Positions 1 to 5,374 of a stretch of DNA of 6,382 bases are shown here, piece by piece (the first letter of the stretch is position 1; every line of letters begins with the position of its first letter). The stretch is from Desulfobacteraceae bacterium. GTDB lineage: Bacteria > Desulfobacterota > Desulfobacteria > Desulfobacterales > Desulfosalsimonadaceae. The notes beneath the pieces were generated by a model that was given only the letters and a program-made list of their open reading frames with translations, was not told the origin of the DNA and searched no databases. The DNA lies in contig SLPT01000009.1 of the NCBI GenBank assembly GCA_007131845.1, forward strand, positions 1 through 6,382, given 5' to 3'. Made by a program: the position numbers and the translations under genes.

Positions 1-136
1 CCCCGGTAACCGATCCCCGCAAAACCCCTCGCTGCTCGGCGATATCTTTCACCCGGGCCACTTTATGGGTCTGTTCCAGATCCAGGATGGTTTCCAGGTA
101 GTCCTCCAGGTTTTCGGACAAATCGATTCCCGTCAT
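1..136 (-). CDS. DtxR/MntR-family metal-dependent transcriptional repressor, N-terminal part (partial, cut by left edge)
   Basis: The first 45 codons of a minus-strand gene are present, starting at the ATG at 136-134. The translation opens with the family hallmark LSENLEDYLETILDLE, followed by a winged-helix segment ARVKDIAEQRGV-RGSVTG (residues 27-45) typical of the DtxR/MntR DNA-binding domain. These proteins bind Fe(II) or Mn(II) and then repress metal-uptake genes. Aligned by eye, Asp12 and Glu15 fall where Bacillus MntR has its ligands Asp8 and Glu11, and where DtxR has Met10 and Arg13; this points to the MntR-type metal site. A GGAGA Shine-Dalgarno lies at 149-145, eight bases before the start. 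The gene is divergent from feoA, so iron-dependent control of feo and of itself is the natural inference. The metal-binding and dimerisation part is outside the window, so the true metal specificity cannot be read. Confidence 0.88.
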   Translation of the reverse strand, partial: MTGIDLSENLEDYLETILDLEQTHKVARVKDIAEQRGVLRGSVTG

Positions 137-169
137 GCAGATGTTCTCCGTCAGTTATAATGTTAAAAC

Positions 170-198
170 AGTATACCGGATTTTTGATTCAATGGCAA
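170..198 (-). promoter_or_regulatory. Candidate sigma70 promoter of the DtxR-family repressor
   Basis: On the minus strand, TTGCCA (198-193, five of six matches to the -35 consensus) is followed after exactly 17 bases by TATACT (175-170, five of six to the -10). Transcription would begin near 163, leaving a leader of roughly 27 bases that holds the Shine-Dalgarno. The -35 box is part of a GTTTGCC word that recurs at the feo promoter, so a bound repressor would cover it. The promoter is read from sequence only; operator function is inference. Confidence 0.6.
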
Positions 199-249
199 AC
201 AAAAGGTTCATGTCCCGAAAAAAGGTGTTGACATTATATAAAGTTTGCC
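194..249. repeat. GTTTGCC inverted repeat shared by the two divergent promoters (candidate repressor half-sites)
   Basis: GTTTGCC occurs on the minus strand at 200-194 and on the plus strand at 243-249, facing each other across 42 bases. Context is similar on each side (GTTTGCCATTG against GTTTGCCTTAC). The plus-strand copy is also one arm of GTTTG-N6-CAAAC (243-258), and CAAACAAA is repeated directly at 196-203 and 254-261. One copy covers the -35 of the repressor gene; the other lies within the candidate feo promoter. The TTTGCC-type word resembles MntR operators as I remember them. Binding by the adjacent repressor is inferred. Confidence 0.45.
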
Positions 250-277
250 TTACCAAACAAATATATTTGATTATAAC
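228..277 (+). promoter_or_regulatory. Candidate feo operon promoter region
   Basis: A perfect -35 hexamer TTGACA lies at 228-233, but the best -10 at 17-base spacing is the poor TACCAA (251-256). An alternative is TTACCA (250-255), 16 bases, then TATAAC (272-277). The two options score about equally, so I give the region and not a single promoter. It overlaps the GTTTG-N6-CAAAC inverted repeat and the CAAATATATTTG palindrome, as expected of a repressed metal-uptake promoter. The leader to feoA would be roughly 40-65 bases. Confidence 0.4.
258..269. repeat. AT-rich perfect palindrome CAAATATATTTG upstream of feoA
   Basis: The 12 bases form a perfect two-fold palindrome; with one mismatched pair it extends to 255-272. 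It lies at or just after the likely feo transcription start, a common place for a repressor operator. It has no loop and no U-tract, so it is not a terminator. An AT-rich 12-mer could arise by chance, so a regulatory role is only plausible. Confidence 0.35.
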
Positions 278-314
278 TTTCCGCGATTAAGTATTGCGAC
301 ACGATCGGATCATT

Positions 315-319
315 GGAGG
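315..319 (+). promoter_or_regulatory. feoA ribosome binding site
   Basis: GGAGG, six bases before the ATG at 326, decides the feoA start. It argues against the longer in-frame reading that begins at a TTG at 245, whose extra residues are AT-rich and unlike FeoA. Confidence 0.8.
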
Positions 320-325
320 CAAACC

Positions 326-559
326 ATGGCATGTATCAATATGAGACAAATGAGAGAAAAACAATCGGGCAGAATTACCGCGGTCCGCGCAAGCGGAGAG
401 TTGGGTCGGCGGATCCGGGATATGGGCCTGGTGCCGGGTACCCGGTTCACCGTAAAGGGCAGGGCGCCCCTGAAGGATCCGGTAGCCCTGCGCATCGCCG
501 GTTTTACCCTTGCTCTTAGAAACAGCGAAGCCGATTATATCGATGTCGAGGTAGAATAG
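326..559 (+). CDS. feoA: FeoA, SH3-like accessory protein of ferrous iron transport
   Basis: This is a 77-residue cytoplasmic protein, the usual FeoA length (about 75). FeoA is a small SH3-like beta-barrel needed for Fe(II) uptake by FeoB, with which it associates. The family core is clear: LGRRIRDMGLVPGTRFTVKG (residues 26-45), then a DPVALRIAGFTLALR segment (51-65) typical of the FeoA fold, and an acidic C-terminus IDVEVE. The start is set by GGAGG six bases upstream; a second Met at residue 6 is possible but less well placed. The stop is four bases before the feoB ATG, so the two are almost certainly co-transcribed and translationally coupled. Expression is probably repressed by the divergent DtxR/MntR-type regulator when metal is plentiful (inference). 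Confidence 0.93.
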   Translation: MACINMRQMREKQSGRITAVRASGELGRRIRDMGLVPGTRFTVKGRAPLKDPVALRIAGFTLALRNSEADYIDVEVE

Positions 560-563
560 GCTT

Positions 564-2666
564 ATGGCTCGCACCTTTGCACTAGCTGGCAATCCAAACT
601 CCGGAAAAACCACCCTGTTTAATGCCCTGACCGGCGCGCGTCAGCATGTAGGCAATTATCCCGGCGTGACCGTCGAGAAAAAAACCGGTGTATACCGGAT
701 GGGTAGCAGGGAATTTTTCCTGGTGGATTTGCCGGGTACATACTCCATGACCGCCTATTCCATGGAGGAGGTTGTTGCCCGCGATTATCTGGCGATGGAA
801 AAGCCCTCCGTCGTGGTCGATATCGTGGACGCATCCAATCTCGCGCGCAACCTGTATCTGACGCTTCAGATCATCGAGATGGGAATTCCGGTCTGCATCG
901 CGCTCAATATGGTGGATGTGGCGGAGGGACGCGGCATCCGGATCGATATCGAAAAACTCTCAGAACTGCTGGGTGTGCCGGTGGTACCCACCGTGGCAAG
1001 AAGCGGCAAAGGCAAGCGGGAGCTTATGGATGCCGCGGCACAGCTTGCGGAGAAGACCGACAGAATCAGCTTTCCGCCCATTTCATACGGGGACGATATC
1101 GATGCCGCCCTGGCTGAAATGGAGCCCTTGATCTCAGGGAAAAATCTTCTGTCCGGGCATTATCCGGCCCGGTGGGTGGCGCTTAAATACCTGGAAAAGG
1201 ATCAGCAGATCGTTTCGGTTGGGGATGCCGAAAATCCGGAACTTTCCTCGGAACTTCTCAGGATCGTCGATCGGGTGACCCTGCACCTCTCACGCACCCT
1301 GAATACTGACCCGGAAGCCATGATAGCGGATCACCGCCACGGATTTATCAGGAGCCTTCTCCGTCAGGGCGTTCTTCACGTGGAAAACGAATCCAGCCGG
1401 CTCTATCTTTCCGACCGGATCGATCAGGTACTTATTAACCGGGTTGCCGGACCGGTGATCATGGCGGCGGTGGTGCTTCTTTTGTACCATGTGACGTTTG
1501 CCCTGAGCGAAATTCCGGGGCAGTGGCTGGAAAGCGGCTTTGCCGCTCTGGGGAGTATTGCCGATGCCCGCATGGCCGACGGCATGCTCAAATCTCTGGT
1601 AATTTCCGGCATCATCGACGGGGTAGGCGGGGTGCTCGAATTCGTGCCGATTATTTTGTTTATGTTTGTCGGAATTACGATCCTGGAGGACTCCGGCTAC
1701 CTTGCCCGGGTTGCGTTCATGCTGGACCGGGTGTTCCGGGTGTTTGGACTGCACGGCAGCTCCGTGATGCCGTTTATCGTTTCCGGGGGGATTGCCGGCG
1801 GATGCGCCGTGCCCGGTGTGATGGCCGCGCGCACATTGAAATCACCGAAGGAACGGCTGGCTACGCTGCTTACTGTACCGTTCATGAACTGCGGCGCCAA
1901 GCTGCCGGTATTCGCGCTTTTGATCGGCGCATTTTTCGCAGCGTACAAAGCGTGGATGATGTTTGCCGTTACAATCATTTCCTGGGCGGGAGCACTCATC
2001 GTTGCCTGGGTGCTGCGCCACACAATCATCCGGGGTGAGCCCATGCCCTTTATCATGGAATTGCCGCCCTACCGGCTGCCTACCGTGCGCGGCGTGATCA
2101 TTCACGCAGGCGAGCGGACCTGGCAGTACATCCGCAAAGCAGGTACCGTGATTCTGGCCATTTCGATTCTGCTGTGGGCCCTGATGTCCTTTCCGACGCT
2201 TCCGGACCATCAGGTAGAAGCCTACCAGCAGGCCGGGATGGAGGCGGAGCTTGCCCGGGCCGAACTGGAGCATTCCGTGGCAGGCCGTATCGGAACGACC
2301 CTGGAGCCGGCAACCCGGCTGGCAGGCTTTGACTGGCGTACCAACATCGCGTTGCTGGGGGGATTTGCGGCCAAGGAGGTCATTATCTCAACACTGGGAA
2401 CCGCGTATTCACTGGGAGAGGTGGACGTGGAAGAAGCCGGCGGACTGTCCACCCGGCTTGCGTCATCCGATGACTGGCGGCCGCTTACTGCATTTTCGCT
2501 GATTATTTTCGTAATGTTTTATTCTCCCTGTTTCGTGGCGATGGTCTGCATTGCAAGGGAGGCCGGATCGTGGAAATGGGCCTTTTTTTCCATGGGTTTC
2601 AACACGGTGCTGGCTATTGTACTGGCGGTAATGGTCTTCCAGGCAGGAACCCTGCTGGGCTTATAG
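564..2666 (+). CDS. feoB: FeoB, GTP-dependent ferrous iron transporter
   Basis: The 700-residue inner-membrane Fe(II) transporter has the standard FeoB order. An N-terminal G domain carries the P-loop GNPNSGKT (9-16), switch I NYPGVTVE (31-38, Thr36), G3 DLPGTYS (55-61), G4 NMVD (115-118) and a G5-like VARSGKG (144-150). A helical GDI-like spacer follows (about 165-290). The membrane part (about 293-697) holds two Gate repeats: ILEDSGYLARVAF (373-385), GGCAVPGVMAARTL (412-425) and VPFMNCGAKLPVF (438-450), then FAAKEVIISTLGTAYS (601-616), MFYSPC (651-656) and REAGSWKWAFF (665-675). Conserved cysteines are Cys414, Cys443 and Cys656. The length is somewhat below E. coli FeoB (773) but normal for the family. 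Where many FeoBs have GCNVPA, this one has GCAVPG. It is complete, with no frameshift. No strong Shine-Dalgarno was seen (GAGG at 548-551 is 12 bases away), so coupling to feoA is likely. Confidence 0.97.
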   Translation: MARTFALAGNPNSGKTTLFNALTGARQHVGNYPGVTVEKKTGVYRMGSREFFLVDLPGTYSMTAYSMEEVVARDYLAMEKPSVVVDIVDASNLARNLYLTLQIIEMGIPVCIALNMVDVAEGRGIRIDIEKLSELLGVPVVPTVARSGKGKRELMDAAAQLAEKTDRISFPPISYGDDIDAALAEMEPLISGKNLLSGHYPARWVALKYLEKDQQIVSVGDAENPELSSELLRIVDRVTLHLSRTLNTDPEAMIADHRHGFIRSLLRQGVLHVENESSRLYLSDRIDQVLINRVAGPVIMAAVVLLLYHVTFALSEIPGQWLESGFAALGSIADARMADGMLKSLVISGIIDGVGGVLEFVPIILFMFVGITILEDSGYLARVAFMLDRVFRVFGLHGSSVMPFIVSGGIAGGCAVPGVMAARTLKSPKERLATLLTVPFMNCGAKLPVFALLIGAFFAAYKAWMMFAVTIISWAGALIVAWVLRHTIIRGEPMPFIMELPPYRLPTVRGVIIHAGERTWQYIRKAGTVILAISILLWALMSFPTLPDHQVEAYQQAGMEAELARAELEHSVAGRIGTTLEPATRLAGFDWRTNIALLGGFAAKEVIISTLGTAYSLGEVDVEEAGGLSTRLASSDDWRPLTAFSLIIFVMFYSPCFVAMVCIAREAGSWKWAFFSMGFNTVLAIVLAVMVFQAGTLLGL

Positions 2667-2680
2667 AATGGATTGACGAA

Positions 2681-2848
2681 ATGGCCGAAACGATTCTCAC
2701 CATCGCAATTGTCGGAGCAGCCGCAGTTTATCTGCTAAGGGACCTGTATCGCCGGTTTCGGCGGGGTAGCTGCGGCGGGTGCTCCTGCGACAAATGCGCC
2801 GATGAAAAAGACTGTGAATCCACAGTTTATCGCAACAAGGCGCCTTGA
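2681..2848 (+). CDS. FeoB-associated Cys-rich membrane protein
   Basis: This 55-residue protein has one N-terminal membrane helix (about residues 4-19, ILTIAIVGAAAVYLL), a basic stop-transfer stretch (RDLYRRFRR, 20-28), and a cysteine cluster CGGCSCDKC (Cys31, 34, 36, 39) with Cys45 further on. This matches the FeoB-associated Cys-rich membrane protein family (Pfam FeoB_associated), found after feoB in many anaerobes. It is not the winged-helix FeoC of E. coli. The basic stretch after the helix predicts a cytoplasmic cysteine tail, which could bind Fe(II) leaving FeoB or an Fe-S cluster; the role is not established. The ATG is 14 bases after the feoB stop, with only a GGA as Shine-Dalgarno, so coupling is likely. 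A longer in-frame reading overlapping feoB is a shadow. Its last codons contain the candidate terminator of the opposing operon. Confidence 0.85.
   Translation: MAETILTIAIVGAAAVYLLRDLYRRFRRGSCGGCSCDKCADEKDCESTVYRNKAP
2804..2828 (-). terminator. Candidate rho-independent terminator of the nfeD-slipin operon
   Basis: Read on the minus strand, ACTGTG-GATT-CACAGT (2826-2811) forms a perfect 6-bp stem with a 4-base loop, followed at once by CTTTTTC (2810-2804). It lies 47 bases past the slipin stop codon, inside the end of the opposing Cys-rich gene. The stem is short and only half GC, so efficiency may be moderate. The same hairpin read on the plus strand has only a weak TTTAT tail. Confidence 0.5.
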
Positions 2849-2852
2849 GTTC

Positions 2853-2881
2853 GCTGTATCGGTTCCGGACAGCTATTCTTT
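2853..2881 (+). terminator. Candidate rho-independent terminator of the feo operon
   Basis: GCTGT (2853-2857) pairs with ACAGC (2869-2873). After a one-base bulge (A2858) the stem continues with T-G, C-G and a GTTC or shorter loop, giving about eight pairs. It is followed by the U-rich TATTCTTT (2874-2881). It begins five bases after the stop of the Cys-rich gene and overlaps the slipin stop codon on the other strand. The tail is interrupted by A and C, so this is an imperfect terminator. Confidence 0.45.
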
Positions 2882-3622
2882 CGTAGCCAGGCCCTTCATC
2901 AGTTCGATCGGCAGCGGAAAGACGATAGTGGAGTTCTTGTCCTGCGCGATTTCCGTCAGGGTCTGCTGATAGCGAAGCTGGATGGCCCTGGGGTCCTGAC
3001 CGAGCTCGCGGGCCGCCGCCACGAGTTTTTCTGCCGCTTCCTGCTCTCCTATTGCATGGATTACCTTTGCGCGGCGCTGGCGCTCCGCTTCCGCCTGCTT
3101 GGCGATGGCCCGCACCATGCTTTCATTGAGATCCACGTGTTTGATCTCCACGTTGGTCACCTTGATGCCCCATGCGTCCGTGTGATCGTCGAGGATGGCC
3201 TGGATGCTTTCATTGAGCATATCCCTCCGGGCCAGCATGTCGTCGAGTTCGTGCTGACCGAGCACGGAGCGCAGCGTGGTCTGGGCGAGCTGGCGGGTGG
3301 CATCGACGTATTCCTCCACCTGGAGAATCGCTTTTTCCGGATCGATAACGCGGAAGTAGACGACCGCGTTGACATTCACGGACACGTTGTCCCGGGAGAT
3401 TACGTCCTGGCTGGGCACATCCATGACGACGATACGCAGATCCACGCGTATTATCTGCTGGATCACCGGGATGACAATGAGCAGCCCCGGCCCCTTGACC
3501 CCCCAGAACCGTCCGAGTGTCAGAATAACTCCCCGCTCGTATTCCCTCAAAACCTTGATGGCGTTTACGAGCAGCAAAATGACTATAAGTCCGATGGTGG
3601 ATACAAGGTAGGTAAAAAACAT
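2873..3622 (-). CDS. Slipin / stomatin-like SPFH (Band 7) membrane protein
   Basis: This 249-residue protein has one N-terminal membrane hairpin or anchor (about residues 4-20), then a complete SPFH/Band 7 domain: [13 protein letters not shown] (28-40), GPGL (45-48), [22 protein letters not shown] (70-91) and the [29 protein letters not shown] region (about 102-130). A coiled-coil segment rich in Ala, Glu and Arg (about 172-225) should drive oligomerisation into rings or microdomain scaffolds. The tail [15 protein letters not shown] (231-245) resembles the hydrophobic C-terminus of archaeal stomatin PH1511, the segment cut by its NfeD partner. Such a protease gene lies directly upstream here. 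The start is supported by AAAGGAG at 3637-3631, eight bases before the ATG. Length and architecture are normal for bacterial slipins. The role is probably membrane-domain organisation or stress tolerance; no catalytic activity is expected. Confidence 0.92.
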   Translation of the reverse strand: MFFTYLVSTIGLIVILLLVNAIKVLREYERGVILTLGRFWGVKGPGLLIVIPVIQQIIRVDLRIVVMDVPSQDVISRDNVSVNVNAVVYFRVIDPEKAILQVEEYVDATRQLAQTTLRSVLGQHELDDMLARRDMLNESIQAILDDHTDAWGIKVTNVEIKHVDLNESMVRAIAKQAEAERQRRAKVIHAIGEQEAAEKLVAAARELGQDPRAIQLRYQQTLTEIAQDKNSTIVFPLPIELMKGLATKE

Positions 3623-3753
3623 GGTTCACTCTCCTTTGTGCTTCCTGTTCTGTCCGGATGCGGGTCGGGCCTGGTCGTCCGGCCTGTCGAAGTTTTTGCC
3701 TGGATCAGGATGCCGATCCGACCGGTATCTGCTTGGCCAGGCATCCGTGTGGT
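3623..3753 (-). other. nfeD-slipin intergenic spacer (131 bp)
   Basis: The spacer is long for two co-functional genes. It holds the strong slipin Shine-Dalgarno (3637-3631) and weak inverted repeats: GGATC-N8-GATCC (3702-3719) and GGATGCC...GGCATCC (3708-3714 with 3740-3746, 25-base loop). No U-tract follows either, so neither is a clear terminator. I found no convincing promoter or small ORF. The repeats could trim expression or stabilise processed slipin mRNA, which is speculative. Confidence 0.4.
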
Positions 3754-5265
3754 TTACGGTTCGTCCGGTTCGTTTCCGTTTTTGTCTGCATCCGGTCGCA
3801 CAGTAAGCGTCAAACCATCAATGCCGGTAACGCGAACGGGATCATCCTTCCGGATTCGATGATCCGATCGCGCACGCCATCTCTCACCCCGCACGAACAC
3901 GGACCCGGCACCGTTTTCGAAATCGCTTAAGGCGCGGCCCCTGGTATCGGGCAGTTCTTCCTTTCCCGCCGCAACCGGTCGCTGGCGCGCCCGGATAAGA
4001 AACGCAGTGAGCGCCAAAAATACAATTCCCAGTGTGGCCCCGATTGCGCCGATAAATGCGGGGTCGACTCCGAAGCCCGGAACATTTGGGTCCACGAGGA
4101 AAATACCGCCCAGGACAATGGAAATCACGCCCCCGAATCCCAGTATACCGAAACTGGGAACAAAGGTTTCGCTGACCATCAGGATCACCCCGAAGAGGAT
4201 CAGCACCACGCCGACCAGGTTGACAGGCAGTATCTGGAGGGCATAGAGTGCAAGCAACAGGGATATGGTGCCTGCTACCCCCGGTACGATGGCACCGGGC
4301 GAGTACCCTTCGAGAAGAAGTCCGTAGAGGCCGATGATCAGAAGGATATATGCGATATTCGGATTGGTGATGACCGTAAGCAGGCGCGTCCGCCAATTGG
4401 GCTCTACGTGAACGATCTCGCTGCCGGCGGTCCGGAGGATGACCGGCTTGCCGTTCATGTCCACTTCAAGGCCGTCGGTCTTTTCGAGCAGTTCCTCCGG
4501 CGAATTGGCTATATAATCGATAATGTTCATTTCTTTTGCGGCACTGGTCTGAATGCTTGCCGCATCGCGTACCGCCTTTTCGGCCCAGTCCGCGTTCCGG
4601 CCGCGCTTGTCCGCCAGTTCACGGATAAAGGAGACGGCCTCGTTGATGACTTTGCGCTCCTGGGCGGAAAGCTCATCGGATGGGGTGTCTTCATCCCCGG
4701 GTTCTTCTTCCTCTTCCGGCTGAACCGGTATACCCATTGAATGGACGGGCTGCCCGGCTCCGGCGGGCAGGCGGGCTCCCATCATCTGGATGGGCGTGGC
4801 GGCACCGGTGGTGCATGCGGGGGCCATGGCGGCGATATGGCTGGCATACAGGATATAGGTTCCGGCGCTTGCAGCCTGCGCCCCCTGTGGATAGACCAGC
4901 GAGGCAACGGGTACGGGAGAATTGAGAATGAGCTGGATGATGTCCCGGGTGGCGCTCATCAGGCCGCCGGGGGTGTTCATGGTGATGATCAAAAGCTGCG
5001 CATCATTTTCATTGGCCTGTTTGAGTCCGTATTCCACGAACTCCGTGGTCGCCGGGCCGATGCCCCCCTGGATGCCGATCATATACACGGGTGGTATGTC
5101 GTTTTCGGTTTCAGCGGAAACTGAACCGGCTAGCGGCGAGAGCAGGATAACCGCCGCCGCCGCGGCTGCAGCCAATACCCACAGTGCAGCCAGTACCGAA
5201 AGATGCCTTCCGGACCCGGTTTTTCGCTGATAGTCGAACGGGCGGATTCTGAACAGCCTTTGCAT
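3754..5265 (-). CDS. nfeD: NfeD long form: membrane-bound ClpP-class serine protease (STOPP)
   Basis: This 503-residue protein has a basic N-terminus, a hydrophobic Ala-rich signal segment (about 22-45) and a likely cleavage site at SVSA-ET (48-53). A ClpP-like protease domain follows (about 56-265). It contains NTPGG (97-101, oxyanion region), AASAGTYI with the probable nucleophile Ser133, and a probable general base Lys205 in ERKVINEAVSFIREL, matching the Ser97-Lys138 dyad of Pyrococcus PH1510. Four to five membrane helices follow (about 302-425), then a C-terminal NfeD OB-fold domain (about 436-492, DTRGRALSDFENGAGSVFVRG onward). This is the usual full architecture. Between Ser133 and Lys205 lies an unusually acidic, Pro-rich stretch (PEEEEEPGDEDTPSDE, 183-198). 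Homologues cleave the C-terminal hydrophobic tail of the stomatin encoded next door. The start has a GGGAT nine to ten bases upstream. Despite the historical name (nodulation efficiency), a nodulation role is not implied. Confidence 0.94.
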   Translation of the reverse strand: MQRLFRIRPFDYQRKTGSGRHLSVLAALWVLAAAAAAAVILLSPLAGSVSAETENDIPPVYMIGIQGGIGPATTEFVEYGLKQANENDAQLLIITMNTPGGLMSATRDIIQLILNSPVPVASLVYPQGAQAASAGTYILYASHIAAMAPACTTGAATPIQMMGARLPAGAGQPVHSMGIPVQPEEEEEPGDEDTPSDELSAQERKVINEAVSFIRELADKRGRNADWAEKAVRDAASIQTSAAKEMNIIDYIANSPEELLEKTDGLEVDMNGKPVILRTAGSEIVHVEPNWRTRLLTVITNPNIAYILLIIGLYGLLLEGYSPGAIVPGVAGTISLLLALYALQILPVNLVGVVLILFGVILMVSETFVPSFGILGFGGVISIVLGGIFLVDPNVPGFGVDPAFIGAIGATLGIVFLALTAFLIRARQRPVAAGKEELPDTRGRALSDFENGAGSVFVRGERWRARSDHRIRKDDPVRVTGIDGLTLTVRPDADKNGNEPDEP

Positions 5266-5307
5266 TGCTTCTATCCCTGGATGCCGTTGGTTTTGTCGTC
5301 TCTTACA

Positions 5308-5336
5308 AAGATATTAGCGGCCGGCTATCAAGTCAA
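5308..5336 (-). promoter_or_regulatory. Candidate sigma70 promoter of nfeD-slipin
   Basis: In the 109-bp gap between the regulator gene and nfeD, minus-strand TTGACT (5336-5331, five of six to the -35) is followed after 17 bases by TATCTT (5313-5308, four of six to the -10). The start site would be near 5301, about 36 bases before the nfeD ATG. No sigma54 -24/-12 signature was seen here, although the gene upstream encodes a sigma54 activator. The promoter would let nfeD be transcribed independently of the regulator. Confidence 0.4.
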
Positions 5337-5374
5337 ACACACCGGATGCATCGTTTCCGTCAGAAATCCATGAA

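Noticed and set aside
151..170. Fur box near TTATAATGTTAAAAC
   Set aside because: Matches to the 19-bp Fur consensus are too few by eye; the DtxR-type regulator next door is a simpler explanation.
191..212. Sigma54 promoter beginning TGGCAAAC
   Set aside because: The -24-like TGGCA is present but no TTGC-like -12 element follows at the required spacing.
245..325. N-terminal extension of FeoA from a TTG at 245 (27 extra residues)
   Set aside because: The extension covers AT-rich promoter-like DNA, has no Shine-Dalgarno and does not look like FeoA; the ATG at 326 has GGAGG at ideal spacing.
1523..2038. Plus-strand 171-residue ORF inside feoB
   Set aside because: It is an alternative frame of feoB with Arg/Cys-rich composition and no recognisable domain; feoB is intact across the whole stretch.
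2836..2847. CAAGGCGCCTTG palindrome as terminator of feo
   Set aside because: It is a perfect 12-bp palindrome but has no loop and no U-tract; the hairpin at 2853-2881 is the better candidate.
3056..3862. Plus-strand 268-residue ORF opposite slipin and the end of nfeD
   Set aside because: It runs antisense to two well-supported genes, its His/Asp-rich composition is typical of a mirror frame, and no family motif is seen.
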